The notes beneath the pieces were generated by a model that did no database searches, was not told the origin of the DNA, and saw only the letters and a list, made by a program, of their open reading frames with translations. The position numbers and the translations under genes were made by a program. Of a stretch of DNA of 64,000 bases, positions 8,931-17,672 are shown piece after piece. Source of the stretch: Actibacterium atlanticum (lineage in GTDB: Bacteria; Pseudomonadota; Alphaproteobacteria; Rhodobacterales; Rhodobacteraceae); NCBI RefSeq assembly GCF_000671395.1, contig NZ_AQQY01000002.1:304093-368092 (forward strand), read 5' to 3'. Numbering within the stretch: position 1 is the stretch's first letter; each line of letters opens with the position of its first letter.

Positions 8931-9734
8931 ATGCAGAATTCAACCTCTATGGGTGTTCGACGTTTCGGACGGGTGAATTGGCTGGGTGTGACCACCCTGT
9001 GCAAACGGGAAATCTATCGCTTTATGGCGGTCTGGACGCAGACCGTGGCGGCGCCTTTGGTCACGGCCGGGCTGTTTCTGGCGGTGTTCTCATTGGCCAT
9101 CGGCCCAACCCGGGGCCAGGTCATGGGCGTGCCCTATGTCAACTTTCTGGCGCCGGGGCTGTTGATGATGACAGTGATCCAAAACGCCTTTGCCAATACG
9201 TCGTCCTCTTTGGTCATTGCCAAGGTTCAGGGCAATATCGTGGATACGCTGATGCCGCCCCTGTCCGCGGGCGAGCTGGTCGCAGGCTATGTCATCGGGG
9301 GCATGGCGCGCGGGGTGTTCGTGGCAATCGCGATCCTGTTGGCGATGGTGCTGTTTCTGGGCATGGGGGTCGCGCACCCGCTTTGGGCGCTGATCTTTGC
9401 GCTTTTGGGCGGGGCGTTCATGGCGGGGCTGGGCATGATTGCCGGGATCTATGCCGCCAAGTTTGATCAAATGGCGGCGATCACCAATTTCGTCATCACC
9501 CCGCTAAGCTTTCTGTCCGGCACGTTCTATTCGGTGGAAAGCCTGCCCAAGGCGCTGCAGGTGATCACCCATTTCAACCCAATTTTCTATCTGATTGATG
9601 GCATGCGCTATGGCGTGTTGGGCACCTCGGACAGCTCTGCGTGGCTGGGGCTGAGCGTGTGCGGGGCCAGCACCGCGGCCATCCTTGGCCTGTGCTGGCA
9701 CTGGCTGCGCCGTGGCTATCGGCTGAAAGCCTGA
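8931..9734 (+). CDS. ABC-2 type transporter permease
   Basis: 267-residue integral membrane protein of the ABC-2 (YadH/NodJ-like) permease family with six predicted membrane segments. Typical marks are an N-terminal amphipathic stretch before the first helix, 'ALFLGMGVAHPLWALIFALL' and the late conserved 'LSFLSGTFYSVESLP...IDGMRYG'. Such permeases need a cytoplasmic ATPase for export of polysaccharides, lipids or drugs, but no ATPase gene is adjacent here, so the partner must be encoded elsewhere. The start at 8931 has a GGGGAAA site just upstream. Substrate unknown. Confidence 0.88.
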   Translation: MQNSTSMGVRRFGRVNWLGVTTLCKREIYRFMAVWTQTVAAPLVTAGLFLAVFSLAIGPTRGQVMGVPYVNFLAPGLLMMTVIQNAFANTSSSLVIAKVQGNIVDTLMPPLSAGELVAGYVIGGMARGVFVAIAILLAMVLFLGMGVAHPLWALIFALLGGAFMAGLGMIAGIYAAKFDQMAAITNFVITPLSFLSGTFYSVESLPKALQVITHFNPIFYLIDGMRYGVLGTSDSSAWLGLSVCGASTAAILGLCWHWLRRGYRLKA

Positions 9735-9840
9735 ACCCAGCTCTGGACATGGGCGCGCAATCGCTGTAGCCAGCGCCCATGATCAAACGCGCCCATATCA
9801 CACAGACGCGACGCCGACGCTAAGCCGCCGGCCCTGATCC

Positions 9841-9860
9841 TATTGCGCTTTATTGCGCTC
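9841..9860. repeat. 10-bp tandem repeat upstream of argD
   Basis: TATTGCGCT occurs twice in direct tandem with 10-bp period, about 75 bases before the argD start, in the only gap (9735-9931) that can hold the argDF promoter. It could be an operator or part of the promoter; nothing more can be supported. Confidence 0.3.
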
Positions 9861-9931
9861 TAACCCCCTTACATCGTTGACTTGCCCCCATGCCTTTGGC
9901 ACCAATCGGGCTTCTTATAAGGACCAAACCC

Positions 9932-11110
9932 ATGATCTCGTCGATCCTGCCGACCTATAACCGCGCCCCGCTGAGCTTTGTCAGCGGCGAAGGCTCGTGG
10001 CTGGAGGCAAAGGACGGGCGCCGATTTCTGGACATGGGCGCCGGGATCGCGGTGAATGCGCTGGGCCATGCCAACCCCGATCTGGTGGCGGCACTGACGC
10101 AGCAGGCCGGCAAAATCTGGCACCTGTCGAACCTCTATGAAATCCCGGAACAGACCGCGCTGGCCGATGCGCTGGTTGCCAATACCTTTGCCGATACGGT
10201 GTTCTTCACCAACTCGGGCACCGAGGCGTGCGAGCTGGCGGTGAAGATGGTGCGCAAGTACTGGTTCGACAAAGGTCAGCCGGAACGGATCAAAATCCTG
10301 ACCTTCTCCGGCGCGTTTCACGGGCGCTCCTCGGCCGCGATTGCCGCCGTGGGCACCGAGAAAATGACCAAGGGCTTTGGCCCGCTTTTGCCCGGGTTTG
10401 AACAGCTTGAATTCGGCGATCACGACGCGCTGACCAAAGCCATGCAAGACCCGACCGTCGCCGCCGTGATAATCGAACCCGTGCAGGGCGAGGGCGGCAT
10501 TCGCACCGTACCGGATCAGTGCCTGAAAGGCCTGCGCGATCTGTGCGATGAAACCGGCGCTTTGCTGGTTGCCGACGAAGTCCAATGCGGCGTCGGCCGC
10601 ACCGGCAAGCTGTTTGCCCATGAATGGTCCGGCATTTCGCCCGACATCATGATGGTTGCCAAAGGCATCGGCGGGGGCTTTCCGCTGGGGGCTGTGCTGG
10701 CCACTGAAACGGCCGCCAGCGGCATGGTCGCGGGCACCCATGGCTCGACCTATGGCGGCAACCCGCTGGGCTGTGCCGTAGGACTGAAAGTTCTGCAAAC
10801 CATTGCAGAGCCTGCGTTTTTGGACGAGGTCAACCGCAAGGCGGGCCTGTTGCGCCAGAAACTGGAAGGGCTGGTTGCCGCGCATCCCGACGTGTTCGAA
10901 GAGGTTCGTGGTTCTGGCCTGATGCTGGGGCTCAAAACCAAGCCGGGCGCCGCCAAGGTGGTGCAGGCGGGCTATGACGCGGGCATCATGGTTGTGCCCG
11001 CCGCCCAAGAGGTCGTGCGCCTTTTGCCCGCCCTGAACATTACAGACGAAGACATCAACGAAGCATTGGCGCGGCTCGATCAGGCCGCGCGGGCCGTCGC
11101 AGCCGCCTGA
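9932..11110 (+). CDS. argD: Acetylornithine aminotransferase
   Basis: PLP-dependent class III aminotransferase that converts N-acetylglutamate semialdehyde to N-acetylornithine in arginine synthesis. In the 392-residue protein the fold marks are '[13 protein letters not shown]' (about 94), 'FHGRSSAA' (129), 'EPVQGEGG' (182), Asp215 in '[15 protein letters not shown]' and the PLP lysine Lys244 in '[15 protein letters not shown]'. The start at 9932 is chosen because AAGGA precedes it and '[16 protein letters not shown]' is the usual family N-terminus. It is followed after 11 bases by argF, so the two probably form one arginine operon. Related enzymes also act as succinyldiaminopimelate aminotransferases. 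Confidence 0.95.
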   Translation: MISSILPTYNRAPLSFVSGEGSWLEAKDGRRFLDMGAGIAVNALGHANPDLVAALTQQAGKIWHLSNLYEIPEQTALADALVANTFADTVFFTNSGTEACELAVKMVRKYWFDKGQPERIKILTFSGAFHGRSSAAIAAVGTEKMTKGFGPLLPGFEQLEFGDHDALTKAMQDPTVAAVIIEPVQGEGGIRTVPDQCLKGLRDLCDETGALLVADEVQCGVGRTGKLFAHEWSGISPDIMMVAKGIGGGFPLGAVLATETAASGMVAGTHGSTYGGNPLGCAVGLKVLQTIAEPAFLDEVNRKAGLLRQKLEGLVAAHPDVFEEVRGSGLMLGLKTKPGAAKVVQAGYDAGIMVVPAAQEVVRLLPALNITDEDINEALARLDQAARAVAAA

Positions 11111-11121
11111 GGGACGATAAG

Positions 11122-12048
11122 ATGAAGCATTTTCTGGACATCAACGCCACCGATCCCGCTGAACTGCGGGGTATGATTGACCACGCCAAGGCGATGAAGG
11201 AAGCCCGCAATGGGCACCCCCGTGGCGCCGCCGACCCTGACGCATCGCTGGCCGGTCGCATGGTCGCTTTGATTTTTGAAAAACCCTCCACCCGGACGCG
11301 GGTGTCATTTGACGTCGGCGTGCGCCAGATGGGCGGTCAGACCATGGTTCTGTCGGGCAATGACATGCAGCTGGGCCATGGTGAAACCATCGCCGACACC
11401 GCCCGTGTGCTGTCGCGCTATGTTGACCTGATCATGATCCGCACATTTGAAGAGCAAACCCTGCTCGAAATGGCCGAACACGCCACCGTACCGGTGATCA
11501 ACGGGCTGACCAACCGCACCCACCCCTGTCAGATCATGGCCGATATTCAGACCTTCGAGGAACACCGCGGCCCCATCGCGGGCAAAAAGGTCGTGTGGTG
11601 CGGCGATGGCAACAACGTCTTTGCCAGTTTCGCCCATGCCGCCGGACAGTTTGGCTTTGACCTGACCTTTGCCGGCCCGCCGCAGCTGGACCCCGAAATG
11701 GTGTTCGTCGAAGAAGCCCGCGCCAAGGGCGCCCGGGTTGAAATCGAACGCGACCCGGTGCGCGCGGTTGCCGGTGCCGATCTGGTCGTGACCGACACCT
11801 GGGTCAGCATGCATGATCCGCAATCGGCCCGTGAACGCCGCCACAACCAGCTGCGCCCCTATCAGGTGAACGAGCTGCTGATGAGCCACGCCAAACCCGA
11901 CGCTTTGTTCATGCATTGCCTGCCCGCGCACCGCGACGAAGAAGCCACAAGCGCGGTCATGGATGGCCCCCATTCGGTGATTTTCGACGAGGCCGAAAAC
12001 CGTCTGCATGCGCAAAAGGCGGTGATGCGCTGGTGCCTTGGGGTTTAA
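11122..12048 (+). CDS. argF: Ornithine carbamoyltransferase
   Basis: Makes citrulline from ornithine and carbamoyl phosphate. In 308 residues the carbamoyl-phosphate motif 'STRTR' (56-60), 'HPCQIMAD' near 133, the ornithine-binding 'DTWVSM' region and the catalytic 'HCLPAH' near 265 are all intact. It lies 11 bases downstream of argD with a GAGGGACG site before the ATG and is surely cotranscribed with it. No terminator hairpin follows; an A-rich stretch at 12053-12070 leads directly into the promoter of the next operon. Confidence 0.96.
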   Translation: MKHFLDINATDPAELRGMIDHAKAMKEARNGHPRGAADPDASLAGRMVALIFEKPSTRTRVSFDVGVRQMGGQTMVLSGNDMQLGHGETIADTARVLSRYVDLIMIRTFEEQTLLEMAEHATVPVINGLTNRTHPCQIMADIQTFEEHRGPIAGKKVVWCGDGNNVFASFAHAAGQFGFDLTFAGPPQLDPEMVFVEEARAKGARVEIERDPVRAVAGADLVVTDTWVSMHDPQSARERRHNQLRPYQVNELLMSHAKPDALFMHCLPAHRDEEATSAVMDGPHSVIFDEAENRLHAQKAVMRWCLGV

Positions 12049-12072
12049 TCCTTGAAAAAACGATAAAAACAT

Positions 12073-12099
12073 TGATCCACGGGGGGGAAGGGCGCGTAT
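12073..12099 (+). promoter_or_regulatory. Candidate ECF sigma (RpoE/ChrR-type) promoter
   Basis: TGATCC at 12073-12078 followed 18 bp later by TATCCT (or, aligned the other way, 16 bp later by CGTAT at 12095-12099), ending about 28 bases before the ATG at 12127. TGATCC is the -35 hexamer recalled for group ECF11 sigma factors such as Rhodobacter RpoE, which respond to singlet oxygen through ChrR. The genes that follow are of the kind found in that regulon, which makes the match more than chance. The -10 assignment is less certain. Confidence 0.55.
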
Positions 12100-12126
12100 C
12101 CTTTATAACGCAGTAAAGGAAAGCTT

Positions 12127-13407
12127 ATGTCATTCGATGCCCTCTCATCCCATCCGCAACGCATCGCTATAGTTGGCGGCGGGATATCCGGGCTGGCGGC
12201 GGCCTATTTGCTGGCGCCCACGCATGCGGTGACATTGTACGAGGCCGCCCCGCGTCTGGGCGGCCATGCCCGTACCGTGGTGGCAGGCAAACGCGGCGAT
12301 CAGCCGGTCGATACCGGCTTTATCGTGTTCAACTATGCCAACTACCCGCACCTGACCCGCATGTTCCGCGATCTGGACGTGCCGGTTGTTAAATCCGACA
12401 TGAGCTTTGGCGCCACGATTGATGATGGCCGGATCGAATACGGGCTGCGCGACCTGCCTGCGCTGTTTGCCCAAAAGCGCAACCTGCTGCGCCCCGGTTT
12501 CCCACGTATGATCCGCGATGTGCTGCGGTTTAATGCGCGGGCCGAGGCCCTGGCCAAGGATGATGACACCACCATCGGGGAACTGATGGATACGCTGCAA
12601 CTGGGTGACTGGTTTCAGCGCTATTACCTGACCCCGCTGTGCGGCGCGATCTGGTCGACGCCCACAGAACAAATCCGCGCCTTCCCGGCCCGCGCCTTGG
12701 TGCAGTTCTTCCGCAATCACGCGCTGCTCAGCCCCTCGGGGCAGCATCAGTGGTGGACGGTCGATGGCGGCTCGGTTGAATATGTCCGCCGGCTGGAGCA
12801 GCACCTGCGTGGGCGCGGGGTCGCCTTGCGCCCCGGCACCCCGGTGCAATCGGTCGAACGTCAGGACGGGCTGGTGACGATCCATGCCAAGGGCTGCGCG
12901 GCCGAAAACTTTGATCAGGTGATCATGGCCTGCCATTCCGATCAGTCCCTGCGCCTGCTGGCCAACCCGACGATGGCTGAAACCAAGGCGCTTTCGGCGA
13001 TCCGCTATCAGGATAACCACATGGTTTTGCACTGCGATGAAGGCCAAATGCCCAAGCGGCGCAAAGTTTGGTCCAGCTGGGTCTACAAGGCGGATACGAC
13101 GAAAGAGGAAACCGCCATCGGCGTCAGCTACTGGATGAACCGGCTGCAAAACATCCCCGAGGATGACCCGCTCTTTGTCACCCTGAACCCGGCCACGGAA
13201 ATCCGCGAAGATCTGATCTATGATCAGGAAACCTTCCGTCATCCGGTGTTCGACCGCGCCGCCCTTCGGGCACAAAAAGAGCTCACGGCAATGCAAGGTG
13301 CCAACAACACGTGGTTCGCAGGCGCCTATACCCGGCATGGTTTCCACGAAGACGGTTTTGCCAGCGCTGTACGCATCACCCGGATGATGGAACGCGAAAC
13401 AGTATGA
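12127..13407 (+). CDS. FAD-dependent oxidoreductase (amine-oxidase fold)
   Basis: 426-residue flavoprotein. The dinucleotide-binding motif 'IAIVGGGISGLAAAYLL' starts at residue 13, followed by the acidic end of strand 2 ('VTLYEAAPRLGGHARTV'), and 'YTRHGFHEDGFASAVRI' near the C-terminus is the usual second FAD contact. It belongs to the COG2907-type group of predicted NAD/FAD proteins that travel with DUF1365 and cyclopropane-fatty-acid-synthase-like genes. Its substrate is probably an acyl chain or lipid; desaturation or oxidation is inferred from context. First gene of a translationally coupled run: its TGA overlaps the ATG of the DUF1365 gene. AAAGGAA precedes the start. Confidence 0.9.
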   Translation: MSFDALSSHPQRIAIVGGGISGLAAAYLLAPTHAVTLYEAAPRLGGHARTVVAGKRGDQPVDTGFIVFNYANYPHLTRMFRDLDVPVVKSDMSFGATIDDGRIEYGLRDLPALFAQKRNLLRPGFPRMIRDVLRFNARAEALAKDDDTTIGELMDTLQLGDWFQRYYLTPLCGAIWSTPTEQIRAFPARALVQFFRNHALLSPSGQHQWWTVDGGSVEYVRRLEQHLRGRGVALRPGTPVQSVERQDGLVTIHAKGCAAENFDQVIMACHSDQSLRLLANPTMAETKALSAIRYQDNHMVLHCDEGQMPKRRKVWSSWVYKADTTKEETAIGVSYWMNRLQNIPEDDPLFVTLNPATEIREDLIYDQETFRHPVFDRAALRAQKELTAMQGANNTWFAGAYTRHGFHEDGFASAVRITRMMERETV

Positions 13408-14153
13408 ACCTTGCGCCCCAACATATCAGTGGCACCACGGTGCATTCGCGTTTGGGATCAGTCAGCCATGCGTTCCGCTATGGCGTCGATTACATGCTGA
13501 TCGACCCACAAAGCGCAGAGCACCCGGCGCTGTTCTCGCGCAACCGCTTTAACCTGACCGCCATCCATGACCGCCACCACGGCGGCAAGCGCGGGGAAGG
13601 CCAGGGGGTGGCTTGGGCACAAGAGGTCTTTGACGAACACGGCCTGCCCGACGGCTGCACCATCCTGCTGCTCGCTCAGCCCAGCTATCTGGGCTATTGG
13701 TTTAACCCGGTCAGCTTCTGGCTGGCGATGGAGGGCGACGATCTGCGCGCGGTAATCGCCGAGGTCTCGAACACCTTCGGCGACCGGCACTCGTACCTGT
13801 GCCATCTGCCCGACTTTGCCCCCATCGGCCCCACGGACACGATCACAGCGCAGAAATGCTTTCACGTCTCGCCGTTTCAGACCATCGCGGGCGACTATGA
13901 ATTTGCCTTCAATATCCGTCCCGGCCAAATTGCGATCCGCATTTTGCACCGCAACGGAAACGAAGGTGTGATCGCCACCTTGACCGGCGCGCGCAAGCCG
14001 CTGGGAAATCGTGCTATATTAACCATGTCGTTGCGCCGCCCGCTTGGGGCGCTGCGCACCGTCGCCCTGATTTATTGGCAGGCGCTGCGGTTAAAGTTGA
14101 AGGGGGCCCGCTACACCCCACGCCCCGCGCCCCCAACGAAAGAGGTAACCTGA
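13404..14153 (+). CDS. DUF1365 family protein
   Basis: 249-residue member of DUF1365, function unknown. Family marks are the N-terminal 'GTTVHSRLGSVSHAFRYGVD', 'YLGYWFNPVSFWLA' near the middle, 'EVSNTFGDRHSYL' and 'KCFHVSPF'. The start at 13404 overlaps the previous stop (ATGA) and fits the conserved N-terminus; the frame also runs open further upstream inside the FAD gene. Its stop overlaps the next start (TGATG). The fixed association with the flavoprotein and the CFA-like methyltransferase implies a shared role in modifying unsaturated acyl chains. Confidence 0.93.
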   Translation: MNLAPQHISGTTVHSRLGSVSHAFRYGVDYMLIDPQSAEHPALFSRNRFNLTAIHDRHHGGKRGEGQGVAWAQEVFDEHGLPDGCTILLLAQPSYLGYWFNPVSFWLAMEGDDLRAVIAEVSNTFGDRHSYLCHLPDFAPIGPTDTITAQKCFHVSPFQTIAGDYEFAFNIRPGQIAIRILHRNGNEGVIATLTGARKPLGNRAILTMSLRRPLGALRTVALIYWQALRLKLKGARYTPRPAPPTKEVT

Positions 14154-15307
14154 TGCTGTTCCTGACCAAACGCGTAAAGCACGAGTTCCTTGAGAGCTGT
14201 GAAAAGATCACCAAGGGCAGCTTGCATCTGCGCACCCCCGAGGGCGAAGTTTACCATTTCGGCACCGGCCAACCCGAGGCCGAATTGACCCTGCATGACT
14301 GGTCGGTCGTCACCACAGCTGCCGCGCGCGGCGACATCGGCATGGGCGAAGCGTTCACCGAAGGTCTGTGGGATACGACCTCGATCAAAGACCTGACCGA
14401 GGTGGTGTTGATGAACATGGATGCCATGGGCCCCTATACCTATGGCGGCTTCTGGAATCGCGTGAAATTCCGCATGGTGAACACCGTTCTGCGCGCCAAT
14501 TCCCAACGCGGCGCCGCACGGAATATCCATGCCCACTACGATGTCGGGAACGAATTTTACCAGCTTTGGCTGGATGACAGCATGACCTATTCCTCGGCGC
14601 TGTTTGATCAAAGCGACGATTTGGAACAGGGGCAGGCGCGCAAATATGACCGTATCCTGAACCGGCTCACCGATGGCGAACAGGTGCTCGAGATCGGCTG
14701 TGGCTGGGGCGGCTTTGCCGAACGCGCCGCCGATCAGGGGCGTGCAGTCAGTGGGCTGACGATCTCGCCCAACCAGAAAGGTTATGCCGATGCGCGGCTG
14801 GATGGGCGCGCCCAGATCAAGCTACAGGATTATCGCGCCGAAACCGGCACCTATGACAACATCGTTTCGATTGAAATGATCGAGGCCGTCGGTGAGCGCT
14901 ATTGGCCGACCTATTTCAATGCGCTCAAGGCGCGTCTGGCCGAAGGTGGGCGCGCCATGGTGCAGGCCATTACGGTGCCCGATGACTATTTCCCGATCTA
15001 TCGCGCCGGGTCGGACTATATCCGCCACTACACCTTCCCGGGCGGCATGCTGTTGTCTGACAAGGTGATCCGTGGCCATGCCCATTTGGCCGGTCTGAAA
15101 GTCCGGGAAATCCATGGCTTCGGTCAGGATTACGCGCGCACTTGTGCGCTCTGGCAGGACCGTCTTGAGCAAAACGCCGCCAAAATCAGCAAGCTGGGCT
15201 ATGGCGAAGAGTTCCTGCGCAGCTGGCGCTACTATCTGGGGATTTGCTCGGCGGCTTTCGCGGTTGGTCAAACCGACGTTGTGCAGGTGGAGATGTCCCA
15301 TGCTTGA
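14153..15307 (+). CDS. Cyclopropane-fatty-acyl-phospholipid synthase family protein
   Basis: 384-residue SAM-dependent methyltransferase of the CFA synthase family, which adds a methylene or methyl group to double bonds of membrane phospholipid acyl chains. The N-terminal lipid-binding domain leads to 'HYDVGNEFY' (128-136), 'MTYSSALF', the SAM motif 'VLEIGCGWGGFAE' (178-190), 'SIEMIEAVGERYWPTYF' and 'YIRHYTFPGG'. All catalytic-region motifs are present. In Rhodobacter, relatives in the RpoE/ChrR regulon are tied to methylated and furan fatty acids, so the product may be a methyl-branched rather than a cyclopropane acid. The start overlaps the DUF1365 stop; the stop region overlaps the DUF3833 start by eight bases. 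Confidence 0.92.
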   Translation: MLFLTKRVKHEFLESCEKITKGSLHLRTPEGEVYHFGTGQPEAELTLHDWSVVTTAAARGDIGMGEAFTEGLWDTTSIKDLTEVVLMNMDAMGPYTYGGFWNRVKFRMVNTVLRANSQRGAARNIHAHYDVGNEFYQLWLDDSMTYSSALFDQSDDLEQGQARKYDRILNRLTDGEQVLEIGCGWGGFAERAADQGRAVSGLTISPNQKGYADARLDGRAQIKLQDYRAETGTYDNIVSIEMIEAVGERYWPTYFNALKARLAEGGRAMVQAITVPDDYFPIYRAGSDYIRHYTFPGGMLLSDKVIRGHAHLAGLKVREIHGFGQDYARTCALWQDRLEQNAAKISKLGYGEEFLRSWRYYLGICSAAFAVGQTDVVQVEMSHA

Positions 15308-15851
15308 GCTGATCCTTTTTCTGGCCGCTCTGGTCGCGCTTTGGGCGCTGAGCCGCCGCATGATGGGCTTTGGCGCTCAGCAACCGGCGCATTACGCGGA
15401 CACCGGTCCAGCCTTTGACCTGCGCAAGCATCTGAACGGCCCGATCCTGTGCGAAGGCATCATCTATGGCCCGCTCGGGCGCGTCGACAGCCGGTTCATT
15501 GCCCAGATGAACGGAAGCTGGGAGGGCGCGCGCGGCTCGCTGAAAGAGGATTTCACCTATTCCACCGGCAAGACCCAACATCGTGAATGGCATCTGGCGC
15601 TGGGCAATGACGGTAACTTCAGCGCCACGGCCGATGACATCGAAGGCACGGCGACGGGGGTTCAATCAGGGTCTACCGTGCGCATGAACTATCGTATCCG
15701 CCTGCCCGAGGATGCGGGCGGACATGTTCTTTCGGTCACCGACTGGATGTATCTGATGGACAATGGCGCGATCATGAACCGCTCTGAAATGCGCAAATAC
15801 GGGATCAAAGTGGCTGAACTGGTCGCAACGATGCGCCCGGCCAATGACTGA
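15300..15851 (+). CDS. DUF3833 family protein
   Basis: 183-residue protein with an N-terminal membrane anchor or uncleaved signal (residues about 2-20, 'LELILFLAALVALWALS') and a soluble domain with the DUF3833 pattern: 'DLRKHLNGPILCEGIIYGP', 'VDSRFIAQMNGSWEG', 'LKEDFTYSTGKTQHREWHL' and 'LSVTDWMYLMDNGAIMNRSE'. Function unknown; it resembles a lipocalin-like beta barrel and could hold the lipid substrate of its operon partners (inference). The start at 15300 overlaps the CFA-like gene and agrees with the family N-terminus. Confidence 0.88.
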   Translation: MLELILFLAALVALWALSRRMMGFGAQQPAHYADTGPAFDLRKHLNGPILCEGIIYGPLGRVDSRFIAQMNGSWEGARGSLKEDFTYSTGKTQHREWHLALGNDGNFSATADDIEGTATGVQSGSTVRMNYRIRLPEDAGGHVLSVTDWMYLMDNGAIMNRSEMRKYGIKVAELVATMRPAND

Positions 15852-16578
15852 TCTTTTTCATGGCAAAACCTTCTGGCTGATCGGCGCTTCCGAAGGGCTT
15901 GGCCGCGCCTTGGCGCTGAAACTGGCTGACGCGGGCGCGCGGGTTGTGGCCTCGGCGCGGTCGGCCGAGCGCCTTGCAGATCTGGCTCGGACGGCGGGCA
16001 TCTCGGCGCAGGCTCTGGATGTGATGGACCCGGACTCGGTGCGCCAAGCCGCTGCGCAGATCGGCCCGGTTGATGGCGTGATTTATTGTGCGGGTGCTTA
16101 CGAGCCGGTCACGGCGCAAAACTGGGATGCCGATGCTGTAGAACGCATGGCCGAGGTTAATTTCAACGGCGCGTTGCGCGTATTGGGGCAGGTCGTGCCG
16201 GATATGGCGGCGCGCGATGCGGGCCATATCGTGCTGGTCGGCTCGCTGGCCGGGTTCCGGGGCTTGCCCGGGGCGATTGGTTACGGTGCCTCCAAGGCTG
16301 CTTTGATGCATTTGGGTGAAACGCTGCGCGCCGACCTGCGTGGCACCGGGGTGCAGGTGCAACTGGCAAATCCGGGCTTTATCAACACCCGCCTGACCCA
16401 GAAAAACAACTTTGACATGCCGCAGCTGATGACCCCCGACAGCGCCGCCGATCACGTCATGCGCGCCATGCAATCGGGCCGCTTTTCCACCAGCTTCCCA
16501 CGCCCTTTCGCCTGGATTTTCACCCTAGGGCAATACCTTCCGATCCGCTGGTTTCAGGCGATGATGCCGCAACGCTGA
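15844..16578 (+). CDS. Short-chain dehydrogenase/reductase
   Basis: 244-residue NAD(P)-dependent SDR. The cofactor motif 'GASEGLG' is at residues 14-20, 'CAGAY' at 82, Asn106 in 'EVNFNGAL', and the catalytic Ser134, Tyr147 and Lys151 ('YGASK') are all present. It overlaps the DUF3833 gene by eight bases, so it is the fifth coupled gene of the operon. SDR genes of this kind are constant companions of the flavoprotein/DUF1365/CFA set; the substrate is probably a lipid-derived alcohol or ketone, or an aldehyde formed during stress (inference). Confidence 0.92.
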   Translation: MTDLFHGKTFWLIGASEGLGRALALKLADAGARVVASARSAERLADLARTAGISAQALDVMDPDSVRQAAAQIGPVDGVIYCAGAYEPVTAQNWDADAVERMAEVNFNGALRVLGQVVPDMAARDAGHIVLVGSLAGFRGLPGAIGYGASKAALMHLGETLRADLRGTGVQVQLANPGFINTRLTQKNNFDMPQLMTPDSAADHVMRAMQSGRFSTSFPRPFAWIFTLGQYLPIRWFQAMMPQR

Positions 16579-16632
16579 CGCCTTGTTGACGGTGCCCCCC
16601 GCCGCTAGGCTGGCGCAAAGATCGGAGGCACC

Positions 16633-17298
16633 ATGACCGGCTGGGCAGAGTTCATCGCGGCATTCATCACGTTTTTCCTGTCGCACAGTATTCCGGTGCG
16701 TCCCACCGTCAAAGCCCGGCTCAAAACGCGTCTTGGTGCTGCGGGGTTCGGGGTTGGATACTCTCTGCTGTCCATCGCCGTGCTTGCCTGGCTGATTGTT
16801 GCCGCAAACCGCGCGCCCTTTGTGCCCCTGTGGGATTGGGCGCCATGGCAAAATCATGTGACCCTGCTGTTGATGACCCTTGCTGTCCTCATCGCCGCGT
16901 TGGCGGTCGGGCGACCCAACCCTTTGTCCTTTGGCGGCGCGCAGAACGATCAATTCGATCCGGCCAACCCCGGCATCATCGGCTGGATGCGCCACCCGTT
17001 GCTGGTGGCGCTGATGCTATGGGCACTGTCGCATATCCTGCCAAATGGCAATCTGGCGCATGTGATCCTGTTTGGTGTTTTCGCGGGCTTCGCAGCGCTG
17101 GGCATGCGGATCATCGACCGGCGCAAACAACGCTTGCTCGGGCATCAGGTCTGGGCGCAGCTTGCTACGCCAAACCGACAGGCCCAACCCAGTCGCGCAG
17201 GGATGAGTCGGGTGGCCGTCGGTTTGTTGATCTATCTGGGTTTGATCGTTCTGCACGGCCCCGTGATTGGCGTCAGCCCCTTGGGGGTGCCCCTGTAA
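16633..17298 (+). CDS. NnrU family protein
   Basis: 221-residue membrane protein with five or six helices. The NnrU pattern is visible: N-terminal 'FIAAFITFFLSHSIPVRP' and the middle 'NPGIIGWMRHPLLVALMLWA' followed by 'HILPNGNLAHVILFG'. NnrU was named from denitrification gene clusters, and the fold is shared with isoprenylcysteine methyltransferase-like and steroid-reductase-like membrane enzymes. It lies 54 bases after the SDR gene with GGAGG before its ATG and may still belong to the lipid operon. Its exact role is unknown. Confidence 0.9.
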   Translation: MTGWAEFIAAFITFFLSHSIPVRPTVKARLKTRLGAAGFGVGYSLLSIAVLAWLIVAANRAPFVPLWDWAPWQNHVTLLLMTLAVLIAALAVGRPNPLSFGGAQNDQFDPANPGIIGWMRHPLLVALMLWALSHILPNGNLAHVILFGVFAGFAALGMRIIDRRKQRLLGHQVWAQLATPNRQAQPSRAGMSRVAVGLLIYLGLIVLHGPVIGVSPLGVPL

Positions 17299-17500
17299 GG
17301 TGCCGTAATTAAAAGGGAAAAATTACCCTTGATTATTCTTATAGTTTTTGTCAGAAATAACCTGCGCGGTCGGGAATACCCCTGACCCCGACGAAACAGA
17401 CCGACCCGGAACTGAGACACCTCGACCCATCCGCCCGCGGCTCACGTGGCCCACGGAAAGGCATTTCGGCGCTCGTAACAGCAGTAGACGGATGGACAAA
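17299..17500. other. AT-rich gap and long leader before hemP
   Basis: The first 60 bases (17303-17360) are the most AT-rich stretch of the area and probably contain the hemP promoter. An imperfect inverted repeat (ATTCT ... AGAAAT) at about 17333-17358 could be an iron-regulator site, but no standard Irr or RirA box was matched. A GTCGGG/CCCGAC hairpin follows near 17370-17395. An open frame in the hemP register runs through it but lacks a conserved N-terminus. Confidence 0.3.
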
Positions 17501-17665
17501 ATGAGCATTCAGCAAGAAATTATCGCCGCCGCTCCGGCCGCGATGCAACCCCTGCACAACGCCCGTGACCTGACCGCGGGTGGCAAACAGGCCAGCATTC
17601 AACTGGACGACAAGATTTACACCCTGCGCATCACCCGTGCGGGCAAACTGATCCTGACAAAGTAA
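17501..17665 (+). CDS. hemP: Hemin uptake protein HemP
   Basis: 54-residue cytoplasmic protein of the HemP family. The diagnostic C-terminal half 'ARDLTAGGKQASIQLDDKIY' followed by 'TLRITRAGKLILTK' is intact. HemP proteins are small regulators or accessories of haem uptake, usually iron-controlled. No haem receptor or transporter gene is near, so this copy is an orphan. Two starts are possible (17492, 17501); 17501 is chosen because GGA sits about six bases upstream while 17492 has its purines too close. It ends eight bases before the convergent truA stop. Confidence 0.85.
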   Translation: MSIQQEIIAAAPAAMQPLHNARDLTAGGKQASIQLDDKIYTLRITRAGKLILTK

Positions 17666-17672
17666 GCTGGCC

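Noticed and set aside
12145..13347. 400-codon open frame antisense to the FAD oxidoreductase
   Set aside because: No domain, compositional shadow; the plus-strand gene has an FAD motif and is coupled to its neighbours.
16586..16611. TTGACG/TAGGCT promoter before nnrU
   Set aside because: Spacer is only 14 bp, too short for a sigma70 promoter.
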